DNA of 64,000 nucleotides from Chaetoderma sp. LZ-2023a (taxonomy: Eukaryota; Mollusca; Caudofoveata; Chaetodermatida; Chaetodermatidae). Where the stretch lies: the NCBI GenBank assembly GCA_034401795.1, contig CM067374.1:99916860-99980859 (forward strand). Reading direction: 5' to 3'. The notes beneath the pieces are model-generated. The model worked only from the letters and a program-made list of their open reading frames with translations, was not told the DNA's origin and did no database searches. The translations under genes were made by a program, and so were the position numbers. Shown in pieces: positions 54,403-64,000 of this stretch (its first letter is position 1; each line of letters begins with the position of its first letter).

Positions 54403-55984
54403 ACTTAGTTCCAGTGATACAGTTGTTCGGCTTAGCCGGAAACGAGTTAGCACAGATTTTCGGCATACGAATATGGCCGGAAGTACGGTAGACCAGTTTT
54501 TCGGCGCTACTAAGATACAGGTTGTTATACCACTTTTAATTTGTGGTACGGTTAGTTGTGGCGAGATATAATCGCGGCTATAGGATGGCTCATGAGTCCT
54601 TTTCACAAAACGTAGTTTTTGAGTACGACTCTTTCCAAAGATAGTTTGTATTTTTTTCCAGTTACGCGCCGTCCAGAAGACGTTGGTGCACTTTCGGATA
54701 GCCTTGAGTTCGGTCCAAGATTGGGCCGCAAAAATTAGTTTCGGTGCTGTGTGTTTCGAGTGTCTTCAATCGGCCCTATGAGTTGCAGTAATTATGCCGG
54801 TGTAGATGCGTATAGCTGCTCGGTGCAGTGCATGGATCTTCAAATGTACGTCTGAACTGAATAACCACTCTATTTCGTCTGACTTTATTGCCCGATAACG
54901 GTCCTCTTATATTTAATGGTGTCCAATGAAAAGGTTCCAGCGCTCCAGCTTAGCCAATCCACACACGGTTTGTAACAACTAGGCAAACCAGGTAGTCACG
55001 TGTTATGATGTCATGGATACTACTGGGTATACTCTAGAGGAAGCATGTAGCGCATATGCCTATTTTATAGTACAGAATATCTCCGCCATCTCTTATCCGA
55101 TTTTAATTTAGGATGCAGATTTGGATTTCAGAATAAACTTGTGTTAAGATTCGCACAACGATGGAGCGAAATGGAGTGTATTAACAATTTAGAGAACAAG
55201 GGAAATATATACACAAGAGAAATCAGCTCCATACCTACAGTACACCGTGCTTGGCCTATCTCGATTATTGTGCCCGTGCGTTAGGTGATCTTACATACTC
55301 TATCATTTTCCAAGTATGTTATGGTGCACGCGCTTTGCATACATACTGTAATGGTCGTATTAGAGAGGTGAATAGGAAAGTCCGTGTACCATGCTACAGA
55401 TCGCAATCCATCATGGGTGGGATCACTGGGATATGGTTGTTGGATCGTTTTGTGGTGACAAATGATGAGGGTTCTATTAAAAGTCATTTCTTCATAGCTT
55501 GTCAACAGATTACATATTGTAATCGAGCACAATCTCCTAGCCTCAAAAAGATGGTTAAAGTTATTTCATATGTCCTGACGTTTTATATGAAAAATCGAGA
55601 TGAGATTAGGGCCCCACGTTCTGTTGATCACGTGATATGCATTCATTACATTATCATAATACAACAATTATCTATATACATTAAAACACTTGTGGCTCTT
55701 CTATAATATAGGATGCAAGATGTCATACTACCAATGTGGGTTTTGAAAAATTTAGTATTCTGTAGTACCAATACATAATAAGATGGATTTGATCGATTGA
55801 TTCGAATATATTCACTGCACTAGTAAATTATTAAAAAACTATCAGTCCTCAGTGAAGTCACGGAACCTAATACTCTTGTTTCACTGTTTTAGATAATGCG
55901 TAGGCGTATGTAATTCAATATCTCCCTCACATGCAGTTAGTCACTGCGTAGGCGATGAATCTGAGCATCCCTCACGGGGAATAT
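54403..55984. other. No gene recognised
   Basis: A 151-codon plus-strand frame at 55251-55706 has no recognisable motif, no codon bias and no homology I know, so I do not call it. The right end of element 2 should lie in the first few hundred bases, but no terminal repeat was found. Confidence 0.35.
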
Positions 55985-56450
55985 AAGATGATCTTTTCTA
56001 CCTAGTACCAACCAATTGTGGAACAATCTAGAAACAGCAATAAAGTCAGCGCCGTCTGTTTCGATTTTCAAAAGCAATCTTACAAAATCTGACAGAAATG
56101 TTTCAGAACAAATTTCCATATACTATTCCTCAGGTAGAAGGCGCGAAAATATCTTACTTTGCAAGCTCAGAAACAATTGTAGCCAACTGGATAATGATTT
56201 ATTTCGACACCATTTACTCGAAGAAAGAAACTGCCTAGAATGTCAAACGTCAGAAACATCTTTTCATTATTTCTTAGAATGTCGAAGATGGGAGAGGGAG
56301 AGAAGAGATTTATTTAGGGCCATAGTAGGATGTATGCCCAATATGCTGCTAGTCTTCATTCTGAATGGAAATCCAGATTTATCTCCACAAATGAACGATG
56401 TTTTGCTAAAAAGTGTACAGAATTACATAAAACAAACCAAACGCTTTTAA
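55985..56450 (+). mobile_element. LINE-4: 3' fragment with C-terminal Cys/His motif
   Basis: The open frame 56016-56450 ends with a CLEC-x8-HYFLEC motif (RNCLECQTSETSFHYFLECR) and a helical tail. It is preceded by WNNLETAIKSAPSVSIFKSN, a common LINE C-terminal phrase. It is 5'-truncated, as is usual for LINE copies. The downstream 56451-56760 is the presumed 3' UTR, including (CT)n. Confidence 0.7.
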
Positions 56451-56506
56451 CATATACGTACTAACTGCTAAGTGATATTAAATAGCTCTCCTAACCCTCT
56501 TTCTCT

Positions 56507-56509
56507 CTT

Positions 56510-56592
<83 letters not shown>
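56507..56592. repeat. (CT)n microsatellite
   Basis: A nearly pure CT tract of about 85 bp, downstream of the LINE-4 coding end. Confidence 0.95.
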
Positions 56593-56597
<5 letters not shown>

Positions 56598-56799
56598 CTA
56601 CTTTCATATTCATCAAAATTTCTTTACTGTATATACGTTTGTATTTAACTATTTTACGCATTTTGCCGTCTTAATGATTTTGTATGGAGAGGGCCTAGCT
56701 AAGTTGATAGAACTTGTGCCCAATCCCGTTGTAATATCAGTACAATAAAATATGTTTAAAAAACAAAAAAGATGATATACTCTGAGCGAAATGCCTGAA

Positions 56800-57120
56800 T
56801 TAACTATGCTGTGCCTGAACAACCCCATTGCGATACCGTACGAATGGCCAATAAGATGACACGTAACCCGTTGATCCCTGAACTCCCAGATTCTCAATTT
56901 CAAAATAACTATACTGGTAACTTGGTGAGTATTTTGAAACCCATTTGACAATTTATATAATCCGTCATGAACATTTAAAGGTCCGTCAAGTGTACGAATT
57001 GTATATCTCTGATGGATTTAGGCCTACTATGGCCAACACATTCTGTTGAACATTTTGAAACTAATTTGACTGGGCGCTGTTAGCGTTATTGCCAAATGGT
57101 TTTCAAATATCATCGCCATA
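56800..57120. mobile_element. Family A fragments
   Basis: CAGATTCTCAATTTCAAAAT, then ACTATACTGGTAACTTGGTG and TATTTTGAAACCCATTTGAC at about 56885-56950. A second core at about 57045-57090 reads GTTGAACATTTTGAAACTAA and TTTGACTGGGCGCTGTTAGC. They seem to be two partial copies. Confidence 0.55.
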
Positions 57121-57865
57121 TAATTGAGTGGCCGATCTGATCTATCTCGCTATATAGAAACGAATCCTAGACGCTCGACGCTACAACATGCTCAAAGAAA
57201 GTTCCTGAAGCGCTAAGAGGAAATGGGCTTGTTATTCCACACTGCTTGCCATCCACGGGCCAGCAAATAGGGGTGATTTAATGACAAATAAAAATGATTT
57301 TCAGTCAAACGCAGCGTCTGTTATTATTATTTATGAATTCTAACTGCGAAAATGTCACGAATGAAACAAAATACGTAATTGAGATGCGGTGTATTTCCGA
57401 ATTGGAGCGCAACCTACAAGAGCTTATGTGCAGTTCGGAAAGCTCAGCGACCCCTGACACATTCTTCCCGCGGCGGTGAAGGAAACAGCTGAAAGGGTTC
57501 CTGACAGCTCTGGGACATGCACTGCACAATCTGTTACAGCGCGTCACGCCAGGGGGTTTAGTGCGGATTCATTTTTTTAGCCATTACACCGTCAAAATGA
57601 AAATAATAACGAAATAATTATGTTTTATTTTTATTCACGTTTGCCTATTTTATGTGATTTAATTGAGACACGGATAAATAACAAAGTACCCACTGTACCA
57701 CCATAGTTCTCTTTTTGTTTTACAATTCTTACGCATTGCTATGATGATTGCATTATATATGTGTTGGGTTTGTTTGTATGGGTGGTGCAGGTGGGTAGAT
57801 ATAAAAGACAAATGTTGCAATTAATGTCTACTTACGATTGCTATGAAGCAACTCATTTCGATTGG

Positions 57866-57868
<3 letters not shown>
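57121..57868. other. No gene recognised
   Basis: Unassigned sequence before the compound microsatellite. Confidence 0.4.
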
Positions 57869-57905
<37 letters not shown>

Positions 57906-58040
57906 CGCTTGCTCACTCACTCACTCACTCCACTTTCTCCCTCCCTCCTCTTTCTCACTCCCTCCCTCCCTCCCTCCCTCCCTCCCTCCCTCCCCCTCCC
58001 TCCCTCCCTCCCTCCCTCCCTCCCCCCTCTCTCTCTCTGC

Positions 58041-58134
<94 letters not shown>

Positions 58135-58135
58135 T
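57869..58135. repeat. Compound microsatellite: (CT)n, (CTCA)n, (CCCT)n, (TGTC)n, (TGGC)n
   Basis: Successive pure tracts change motif by single substitutions (TGTC to TGGC at about 58085). The Pro/Ser/Leu and Cys/Val/Ala/Gly open frames across it are artefacts. Confidence 0.95.
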
Positions 58136-58754
58136 GGATCTTCAACAAACTTGGGTAGAAGATTTTGCTTAGGGTCTCGAAGCAATCTATCAACAATGGG
58201 GTCAAAACTTTAAGGTCAATGCAAGGTCACCAAAGATGGAAAATGTTTTGCGCAATATGGCAAAAACATGGTTGGATGGCTACTCCTGGAGTCGGGAAGA
58301 TCAAATAATTTTAGACGTCAACAGAAGGTCCAGACCTGCTAAAATAGCAGAGTGGTGATACTCGAAAATCTCTGGAATGTTTGCATGCTGTCCATAATGC
58401 ATGATATACCTTCTCAGGACATCTAATCTGCAAAATACCTTCTTGGGGACCAACAGCCCCCTCCCGTGGTGAAACCGTCCATCTCAGACTACTCCATACC
58501 GTGTCTCAGTGTGAAATTGCCTTTTAAAAAGGTACTGTTAGCAGGGTTCTAAAATATTTCTTTGAGCACCTTTCATTTATGATAATAGGTAAAACATGGG
58601 GAGAAGATGTCACATTCACGCCGGTTTCCTCCAAACTAACGCCACCAAGGCTTGCTGGCTGACACCCACATTCAGAGGCACCTCTGACTAGATGGCCAAC
58701 TCTTCTTCAAATTAGAAACTGCGTTCGACACCCCAGACAACCCGATTTCCCCAG
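58136..58754. other. No gene recognised
   Basis: The first 100 bases resemble the repeat that follows (TGTC)n at 18985 (GGATCTTCAACAAACTTGGG and AAGGTCA words). The remainder is unassigned. Confidence 0.4.
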
Positions 58755-58982
58755 GAGCTTATCATCGCAAAATGGAACGTAAGTGGTCGGAATGCAACAT
58801 CAAACAGTCAAAAGTAAAATGCAGACTGCGAACACTACAGCATCGACATTATATGCATTCAGGAGCCTAAAGTATCTATCCCCTCAGATGACCAACTTCA
58901 AACAGGCCACCAACTATTGCCCATGGAGCAAAAACAGTCACTTACCGGGGCTTTTTACTCGGACCGAGGGTTTTAGACCATG
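58755..58982 (+). mobile_element. LINE-5: endonuclease N-terminal fragment
   Basis: The frame from 58757 reads IIAKWNVSGRNATSNSQK, a stop, then HYSIDIICIQEPKVSI, the first two conserved APE endonuclease blocks. One internal TAA and a TAG at the end; no further LINE sequence follows. Confidence 0.55.
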
Positions 58983-59200
58983 CCATTAGTTTCGGATACG
59001 TCAATGATCGCATTGCAATCATTGACCTGGACATGTCAGTGATAGCGTTGCAATCATTGGCTATACCATAGAGGTAGTTATATTGACTAGAGACAGTACG
59101 CCCGATACTCCACTTTTACGCTCGATGTCTAGCGCTTAACCCGGCTGGTGCTATTACATGTAAACGCGGGCTAGCGGCTCTATATATACAAACAAACCCC
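58983..59200. other. No gene recognised
   Basis: It contains a short repeated phrase (CAATCATTG at about 59014 and 59049), nothing more. Confidence 0.35.
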
Positions 59201-59740
59201 GGTCGCGTAAAAACTACTTGAGATTTTAAAATAAAATTTGGAACATATATAGAAGGGTGCATGGTTTAAATAATCCCTGATTTTTAGGCATATCGGCCAA
59301 GTAGATGTATACCTTTCAACGAAATCCCTTTCAAAATAGTCAGTACTATTCATTACTGTTGTTGCTATATGCCATGTCTAAAACCACTGTTGTGTAAAAA
59401 CCACGTGAGATTTTAAAATACAATTTGGAACGTATATAGAAGGGCTTATGTTTTAAATAATCCACGATTTTCAGGCATCTTAAAAGTAAATTTTGTCAAG
59501 TGGATCCATCATTTCAACGAAATTTTCAAAATAGTCAGTAATATTTACTGTTGTTGCTCTATACCATGTCTAAGACTAAGTATTCAACGAACTGTTGAGT
59601 AAAAACTAATTACGATTTAAAAAAATTAATTTTGGAACATATATAGATGGACATGTTTTAAATAATCCCCAATTATCAGGGATATTTGTACCTGAATCAG
59701 CGAAATCATTTTCAAAATTGTTAGCGACCTTCGTATTTAC
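59200..59740. repeat. About 190-bp tandem repeat, three diverged copies
   Basis: Copies start at about 59206, 59393 and 59580, each with GTAAAAAC, GATTTTAAAAT, TTTGGAACATATATAGA, GTTTAAATAATCC and CATTTTCAAAATAG in order. Confidence 0.75.
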
Positions 59741-61617
59741 AATTATATAGGCCTAATATTATCAAAATAGGTAACCATGTGTTAAAGTGTAGAGAGAAAT
59801 CTGCTTACTTTAAAAACTGAGATTGGAAACTTTCGCTGTCTGAGACAGTCAAAATGTTTTCAAAAATATTCAACTGGTTCTATATTTAGCTACCTTGAAA
59901 TGTTATCGAGTATTTTGAAATAACGTTTGCTAAAAAGTAACTTTTAGTCAGATTGTTTTCAAAATGGATTCTGATATATTTAAATATAATCGGCGGAACA
60001 TGGGACAAGTGACAAGTAACTTTCAACAATTGTGATAAATGTATTAGGCCCTATTGTGGCCACGTCCCTTACCTTGTGCATTCCAGCCACTACCACCAAC
60101 TCCCTCCAAAAAGCGCGAATCGTGGGAAAACGTGAGATATGGCTACCCAGTCTTCTGCGTCCCCAAGCTGACCAGTAAATTTTCCAAGCTTTCAGGTGGA
60201 GTCTTGTAGCACCCCCCCCCCCTCTCTCTCTCTCTAGGGGATGGGGCATGGGACCAACCACCCCACCCCAAACCCGAAAAATGAGCTACGGCCACAAAAA
60301 CCAATTTAAAAAGCTTCCATATAGACAATATGACTGTTAGCTTACATCTTCCAGCTCCCTGTCATCTGCCATTTTGACATTGTGATACAGAAACGAGACA
60401 TGAGAGGTACACTGATGCATTATTGGCGAGAATTTTGGCATTTTATTCCTACGTATGTGTGCGTCCATGGAAGGGAATAATGAGTATTCATGAATAAAGC
60501 TATGATTAAAGACAGTGTGGTTGAGGACTGGATACATCATCATACTTGCCAGACAAAGACACTATGCGTTCTCTTGATATATGTATTAACATGTGTCCAA
60601 ATCTGGTTGCAATAGGGTGAAGAAATTCCGAGGCATAAGATAATATATGTAGAATGATTTTACAGTAAACTTAACGAAAAACCTAACTAGAAAAACTTGA
60701 ATAATGCTCAAGGTCACGATGACATTGACCTTGTGACCTCACTGTCATTGTAATACCTAGGGGTAACCATGTATCCAAATTTAGTTTCAATAAGGTAACC
60801 ATGTGTCTAAATTTAGTTTCAATATGATTAGCGGTTCCTGATATAAGACAATATATGCAGAGCGTCAACCATTACCAAGAACTTAACTAAGGCTGAAAGC
60901 CGACAGACAAACATACAGATTAACCAAGGCAATCCCTGTATTGGTGAAAATTCTAATTTTCTCCAATAACTATTGAACATTTTGTTTTCGATCAGTTTAC
61001 TTTCAAAATATTTAGCATAATAAAGTCGTAAAAATGGTACTTAATCTTGGTATGCATGGCTGAAATGGGTAAATATCTTAGGAACAAACAAATGGATCAG
61101 AAAGATTTATACATTTATTAAAAATAATGACCTGATAAATGAGAGAAATCGGAGATTCCAGACCCTCACCCTCCATTTTCCAGATTTTTGTTGATTTTTT
61201 ATTTTTTCGGACCATGACAAAAGTTGTTGAAGCCTAAGTGTTAAACTTTAAGCCAAATCAGACCCACAGTTTCCGAGATATCCATAGATCCAGAATTTGA
61301 TCCGATCTGAACCCAGTTTTTTATGCGGCTCACATGCCTGGAAATCCTCTTGCACGGCGAGTTCCTTCACTGTGTTAAAGTTTGAGCCAAAGCGGATAAG
61401 TGGTTTTCGAGATACAGCTCCGGACACACGCGCACACTCGATCGCAATAGCCTCTTCCACTTACATAGCGAGGGTAATTAGACGCATGTTTACAACAATA
61501 CACAATAGCTTCACTGTGAAATAGAGATACCGAGATACTACAGGCAATAATAACAAATATTCTGTTAACCATTTAATGGTCTAGTCAGACAAAATAAAAT
61601 CTGCAGTGGCCTGAAGG
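59741..61617. other. No gene recognised
   Basis: AT-rich and unassigned, with a C/CT tract at about 60211-60235. A two-copy phrase AACCATGTGTCTAAATTTAG / AACCATGTATCCAAATTTAG occurs near 60765-60835. Confidence 0.4.
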
Positions 61618-61752
61618 AATGTCCATTTGAAATTTTACCACTGGAATGATTGGCTCGATATTAAACAAGCCTATCAATCAATCTAACATGTCTAGTGGTA
61701 ATTTAGAAAAATGGCCTGCTCTTGGATTATGAATCAATGGACATTCACTAAG
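61618..61752. mobile_element. Family B palindromic repeat
   Basis: The left arm is TGTCCATTTGAAATTTTACC and ACTGGAATGATTGGCTCG. The right arm is GTCTAGTGGTAATTTAGAAA, GGCCTGCTCTTGG and AATGGACATT. Confidence 0.65.
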
Positions 61753-62368
61753 CAAAAATTGTAAGTAAAATTTTCTTGAAAGATCTTGACCATTAAAGGT
61801 TCAAATGATGTTGTCTATGGCCTCTTCAAGTCATAGTGATCTCAAAATAGTCATCAGCCTACCTGTGTGCTTGCTTTGAAACTGAATTATGAAGCATATC
61901 TTCAATGCGTTAAATTAAAACATTTCTGCCGATAGTGATATTGGACAAAGACAGTTTCTTTGTATATTATCATTGTTTTTAAATGATATATTTACCATCA
62001 TTGCCACTATATTGTTATAGCATCATACCATTACTATAATTACAATACAATTTCGATTTATTTACAAACCCAGGTCACATTGTCACATATGGGATACTCA
62101 AATGAACAATATTTACAAATAACTGTGTACATATTATCATTACAAACACTATCATCATTATAACAATCACTAGTACCATCACCATCATTATTATTTAATA
62201 TTATTATTTCGATTATTATCATGACATCATCATATCATTGAAATCATTATACCATTATAACAATATACAGGGTTCACCATTCTTAGGGACTTTGTGAAGT
62301 ATAAATTCCCTGACATTGCACCGACTTTCCCCCTGATATTTATAAGTTTTCAAGTGACATAGGTCTTG
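61753..62368. other. LINE-tail-like sequence and (CAT)-rich sequence; no gene
   Basis: 62045-62115 reads TTTCGATTTATTTACAAACC and CAGGTCACATTGTCACATAT, as at 46945 and 21898. Degenerate ATCATTATTA words follow to about 62260. Confidence 0.45.
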
Positions 62369-62900
62369 ATGAATGTTCATTTGTAGGCCCAGAGATCATA
62401 ATTTTGAAAATTTACCACTGGAGCCCATAATTTACTAACAAAGAATTATTTCAATGGTAAAATTTCAAAAACAGCCTTCAAATATTTTGTTTTTCTGGAC
62501 AAATTATGAACTTTAAAAGGTTACTTACCCTGTGTTCTACCATTTAACAATGGTCAAGTAAGGCTAATTTTGCTGAATGATACAAGTCTGGTCCATTTTC
62601 AGGCCAAGACTATTTTTGAAAATTTAGCACTTGAAAGACTAGTTCGGCTGCTGCCATGCAATTGGACAATCAACACGCAAAATTATTGTAGTTTTCTGAC
62701 AAATTATTACCTTTAAACGGTTACTTATCATGTTCTAACCATTTAATAGTCATGAAAAGCAAGAGTTCGGCTGAATCAGAGTCCATCTGCAAGAGATTTT
62801 CTTGAAAGGTTATCACTGGAATGACTGGTTCTGTTACCGAGTCAGTCATTTGAGTGGCAGATTTTCAAAAATGGTCTCTTGACATATAAATGGAAACTAT
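62369..62900. mobile_element. Three family B copies in a row, diverged
   Basis: Palindrome arms are visible at about 62370-62480, 62590-62680 and 62775-62895. The last is the clearest: TTATCACTGGAATGACTGGT, CTGTTACCGAGTCAGTCATT and GCAGATTTTCAAAAATGGTC. Confidence 0.6.
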
Positions 62901-63689
62901 CCAAGAGTTAGACCACTACAGTCTGGTTGTGGTTATAATAATGGTCACAGTGTTCATACACATTTGAAATCTAAACATGCTAGATGCTTTCAGATGGTAC
63001 GGTAGGTCTATCTCCTGCATTTGATTTTTTGTCATGACAATTTTTATAGCATAATTCTGCAAAGTAGTGGTTTTCAGATTTTTCATGATTTATATGAAAA
63101 AGTAGTTTTACAGGTTTGCCAGGCCTGGAATTTTACTTTTCATATTCCCTGACTGTCCAGGTTTTCACGATCCATATATGTACCCTGTGGTCAAGATCAA
63201 TAGATACATCTAGCTTTCCACTTCAGTGATGGGCATTGGCTGTACTGGAAAGTGGAAACAGGCAATAGTTCTGTCAGCAACTTCCTCTCACATGACACCT
63301 GAAATATAGCACACAACACATTCATACAGTGCATATCAGCAACTCTACTTACTTAATCATTATAATGTCATAGCATAATGAAACATCAGTAAAAACACTA
63401 AATCTAAATACAAAACTACTTTCCTCACCTGAATGATGTTCATATGTGCCTTCAGAAATTCCATACATTCTCCATACCTAATTTACCTATTTCTAGACAG
63501 ATTTTTATCAGTGTCCATTTAAAAAAATGGTAAAATTCTGCAGAAAAGTGTCGGAATTAACAGCCAAGATTGTCTATATTTTCAAACTACATCATCACCA
63601 TAATGTCGCAAGGCGGTCATTCGCATTCTACATTACAACTATAGTAATATCCTGGGGTGGAGCATTACAATTATCACAAAAAATTATCG

Positions 63690-63690
<1 letters not shown>
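62901..63690. other. No gene recognised
   Basis: AT-rich unassigned sequence. A 107-codon frame starting at 63527 is carried mostly by the GA tract. Confidence 0.4.
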
Positions 63691-63827
<137 letters not shown>

Positions 63828-63974
63828 GGCCCTTGGGAGAGACGAGCTGAAACTATCAAGAAGTACCTTGTAGATGTAATGCACGCGGCACAAGACGTGA
63901 GAATAGATAGGAGGAGAGAAGGGAGACAGAGAACCGGGCAGTGAATGAGTGCCTAAGGCATTAATACGAAATTT

Positions 63975-64000
63975 GTCTAATATTGTCTTCTCTTAGTCTG
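63975..64000. mobile_element. Family B arm, cut by the window end
   Basis: TATTGTCTTCTCTTAGTCTG matches the outer right arm of family B (TAGTCTTCTCTTGGTCTGCA). Confidence 0.5.

Noticed and set aside
55251..55706. A 151-codon plus-strand frame
   Set aside because: No recognisable domain, codon bias or neighbour support; length is within chance for AT-rich DNA of this size.
57761..58213. Pro/Ser/Leu- and Gly/Ala-rich 'proteins' around 58 kb
   Set aside because: Compound microsatellite read in several frames.

Overview
This is eukaryotic nuclear DNA, most likely from a marine invertebrate animal; the phylum cannot be fixed from the window. The reasons are very dense microsatellites, several decayed LINE retrotransposons, two families of palindromic non-autonomous repeats in many copies, a hAT insertion, a TIR-flanked element carrying a gene family I know as multi-copy in invertebrate genomes, and two relics of Maverick/Polinton-like (adintovirus-like) elements. 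I find no confident host protein-coding gene, rRNA or tRNA.

Layout. 1-12 kb: mostly unassigned sequence with a strong heat-shock-type promoter pointing left (about 1.9-2.03 kb), a 500-N gap (2507-3006), microsatellites, a 21-bp minisatellite (8.5-8.9 kb) and a 325-bp tandem duplication (11.5-12.15 kb). 12.36-18.2 kb: one dead LINE on the minus strand (ORF1-like region, APE endonuclease, RT, C-terminal zinc motif), split inside its endonuclease by a 1352-bp hAT element with a perfect 8-bp target duplication. 19-24.2 kb: repeats and a second LINE that has lost most of its RT. 24.64-28.03 kb: an Academ-like candidate, about 290-bp inverted repeats around a PIN/XPG-like plus CXC gene. 30.4-31.2 kb: RT relic.

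31.2-39.4 kb (element 1): a palindrome, 79-bp leader repeats, a protein-primed-type family B DNA polymerase pseudogene (+), a convergent retrovirus-type integrase pseudogene (-), a small acidic/hydrophobic reading frame (-), then two unknown genes (+) that recur in element 2. A GC-rich unidentified gene lies at its right edge. 39.4-49.7 kb: unassigned DNA with repeat-family copies, a 1.4-kb satellite of 20-bp units and a long (TG)n tract.

49.7-54.4 kb (element 2): a second, diverged member of the same family. It has the same leader motif, the same two unknown genes (-), and a tightly packed plus-strand cluster of four more genes. Genes of this later class in both elements are preceded by a recurrent motif, a TTTAA box, 6-9 bases, then TATAG or TATAC at most two bases before the ATG. 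It is often embedded in the end of the upstream gene, and it forms a symmetric divergent promoter in element 1. This virus-like gene set and its promoter code are the most interesting part of the window.

54.4-64 kb: unassigned DNA, two LINE fragments, microsatellites, a 190-bp tandem repeat and a cluster of the second palindromic repeat family. All element genes are broken by stops or frameshifts, so these are fossils. Host coding exons may have been missed, because splicing cannot be modelled by eye.
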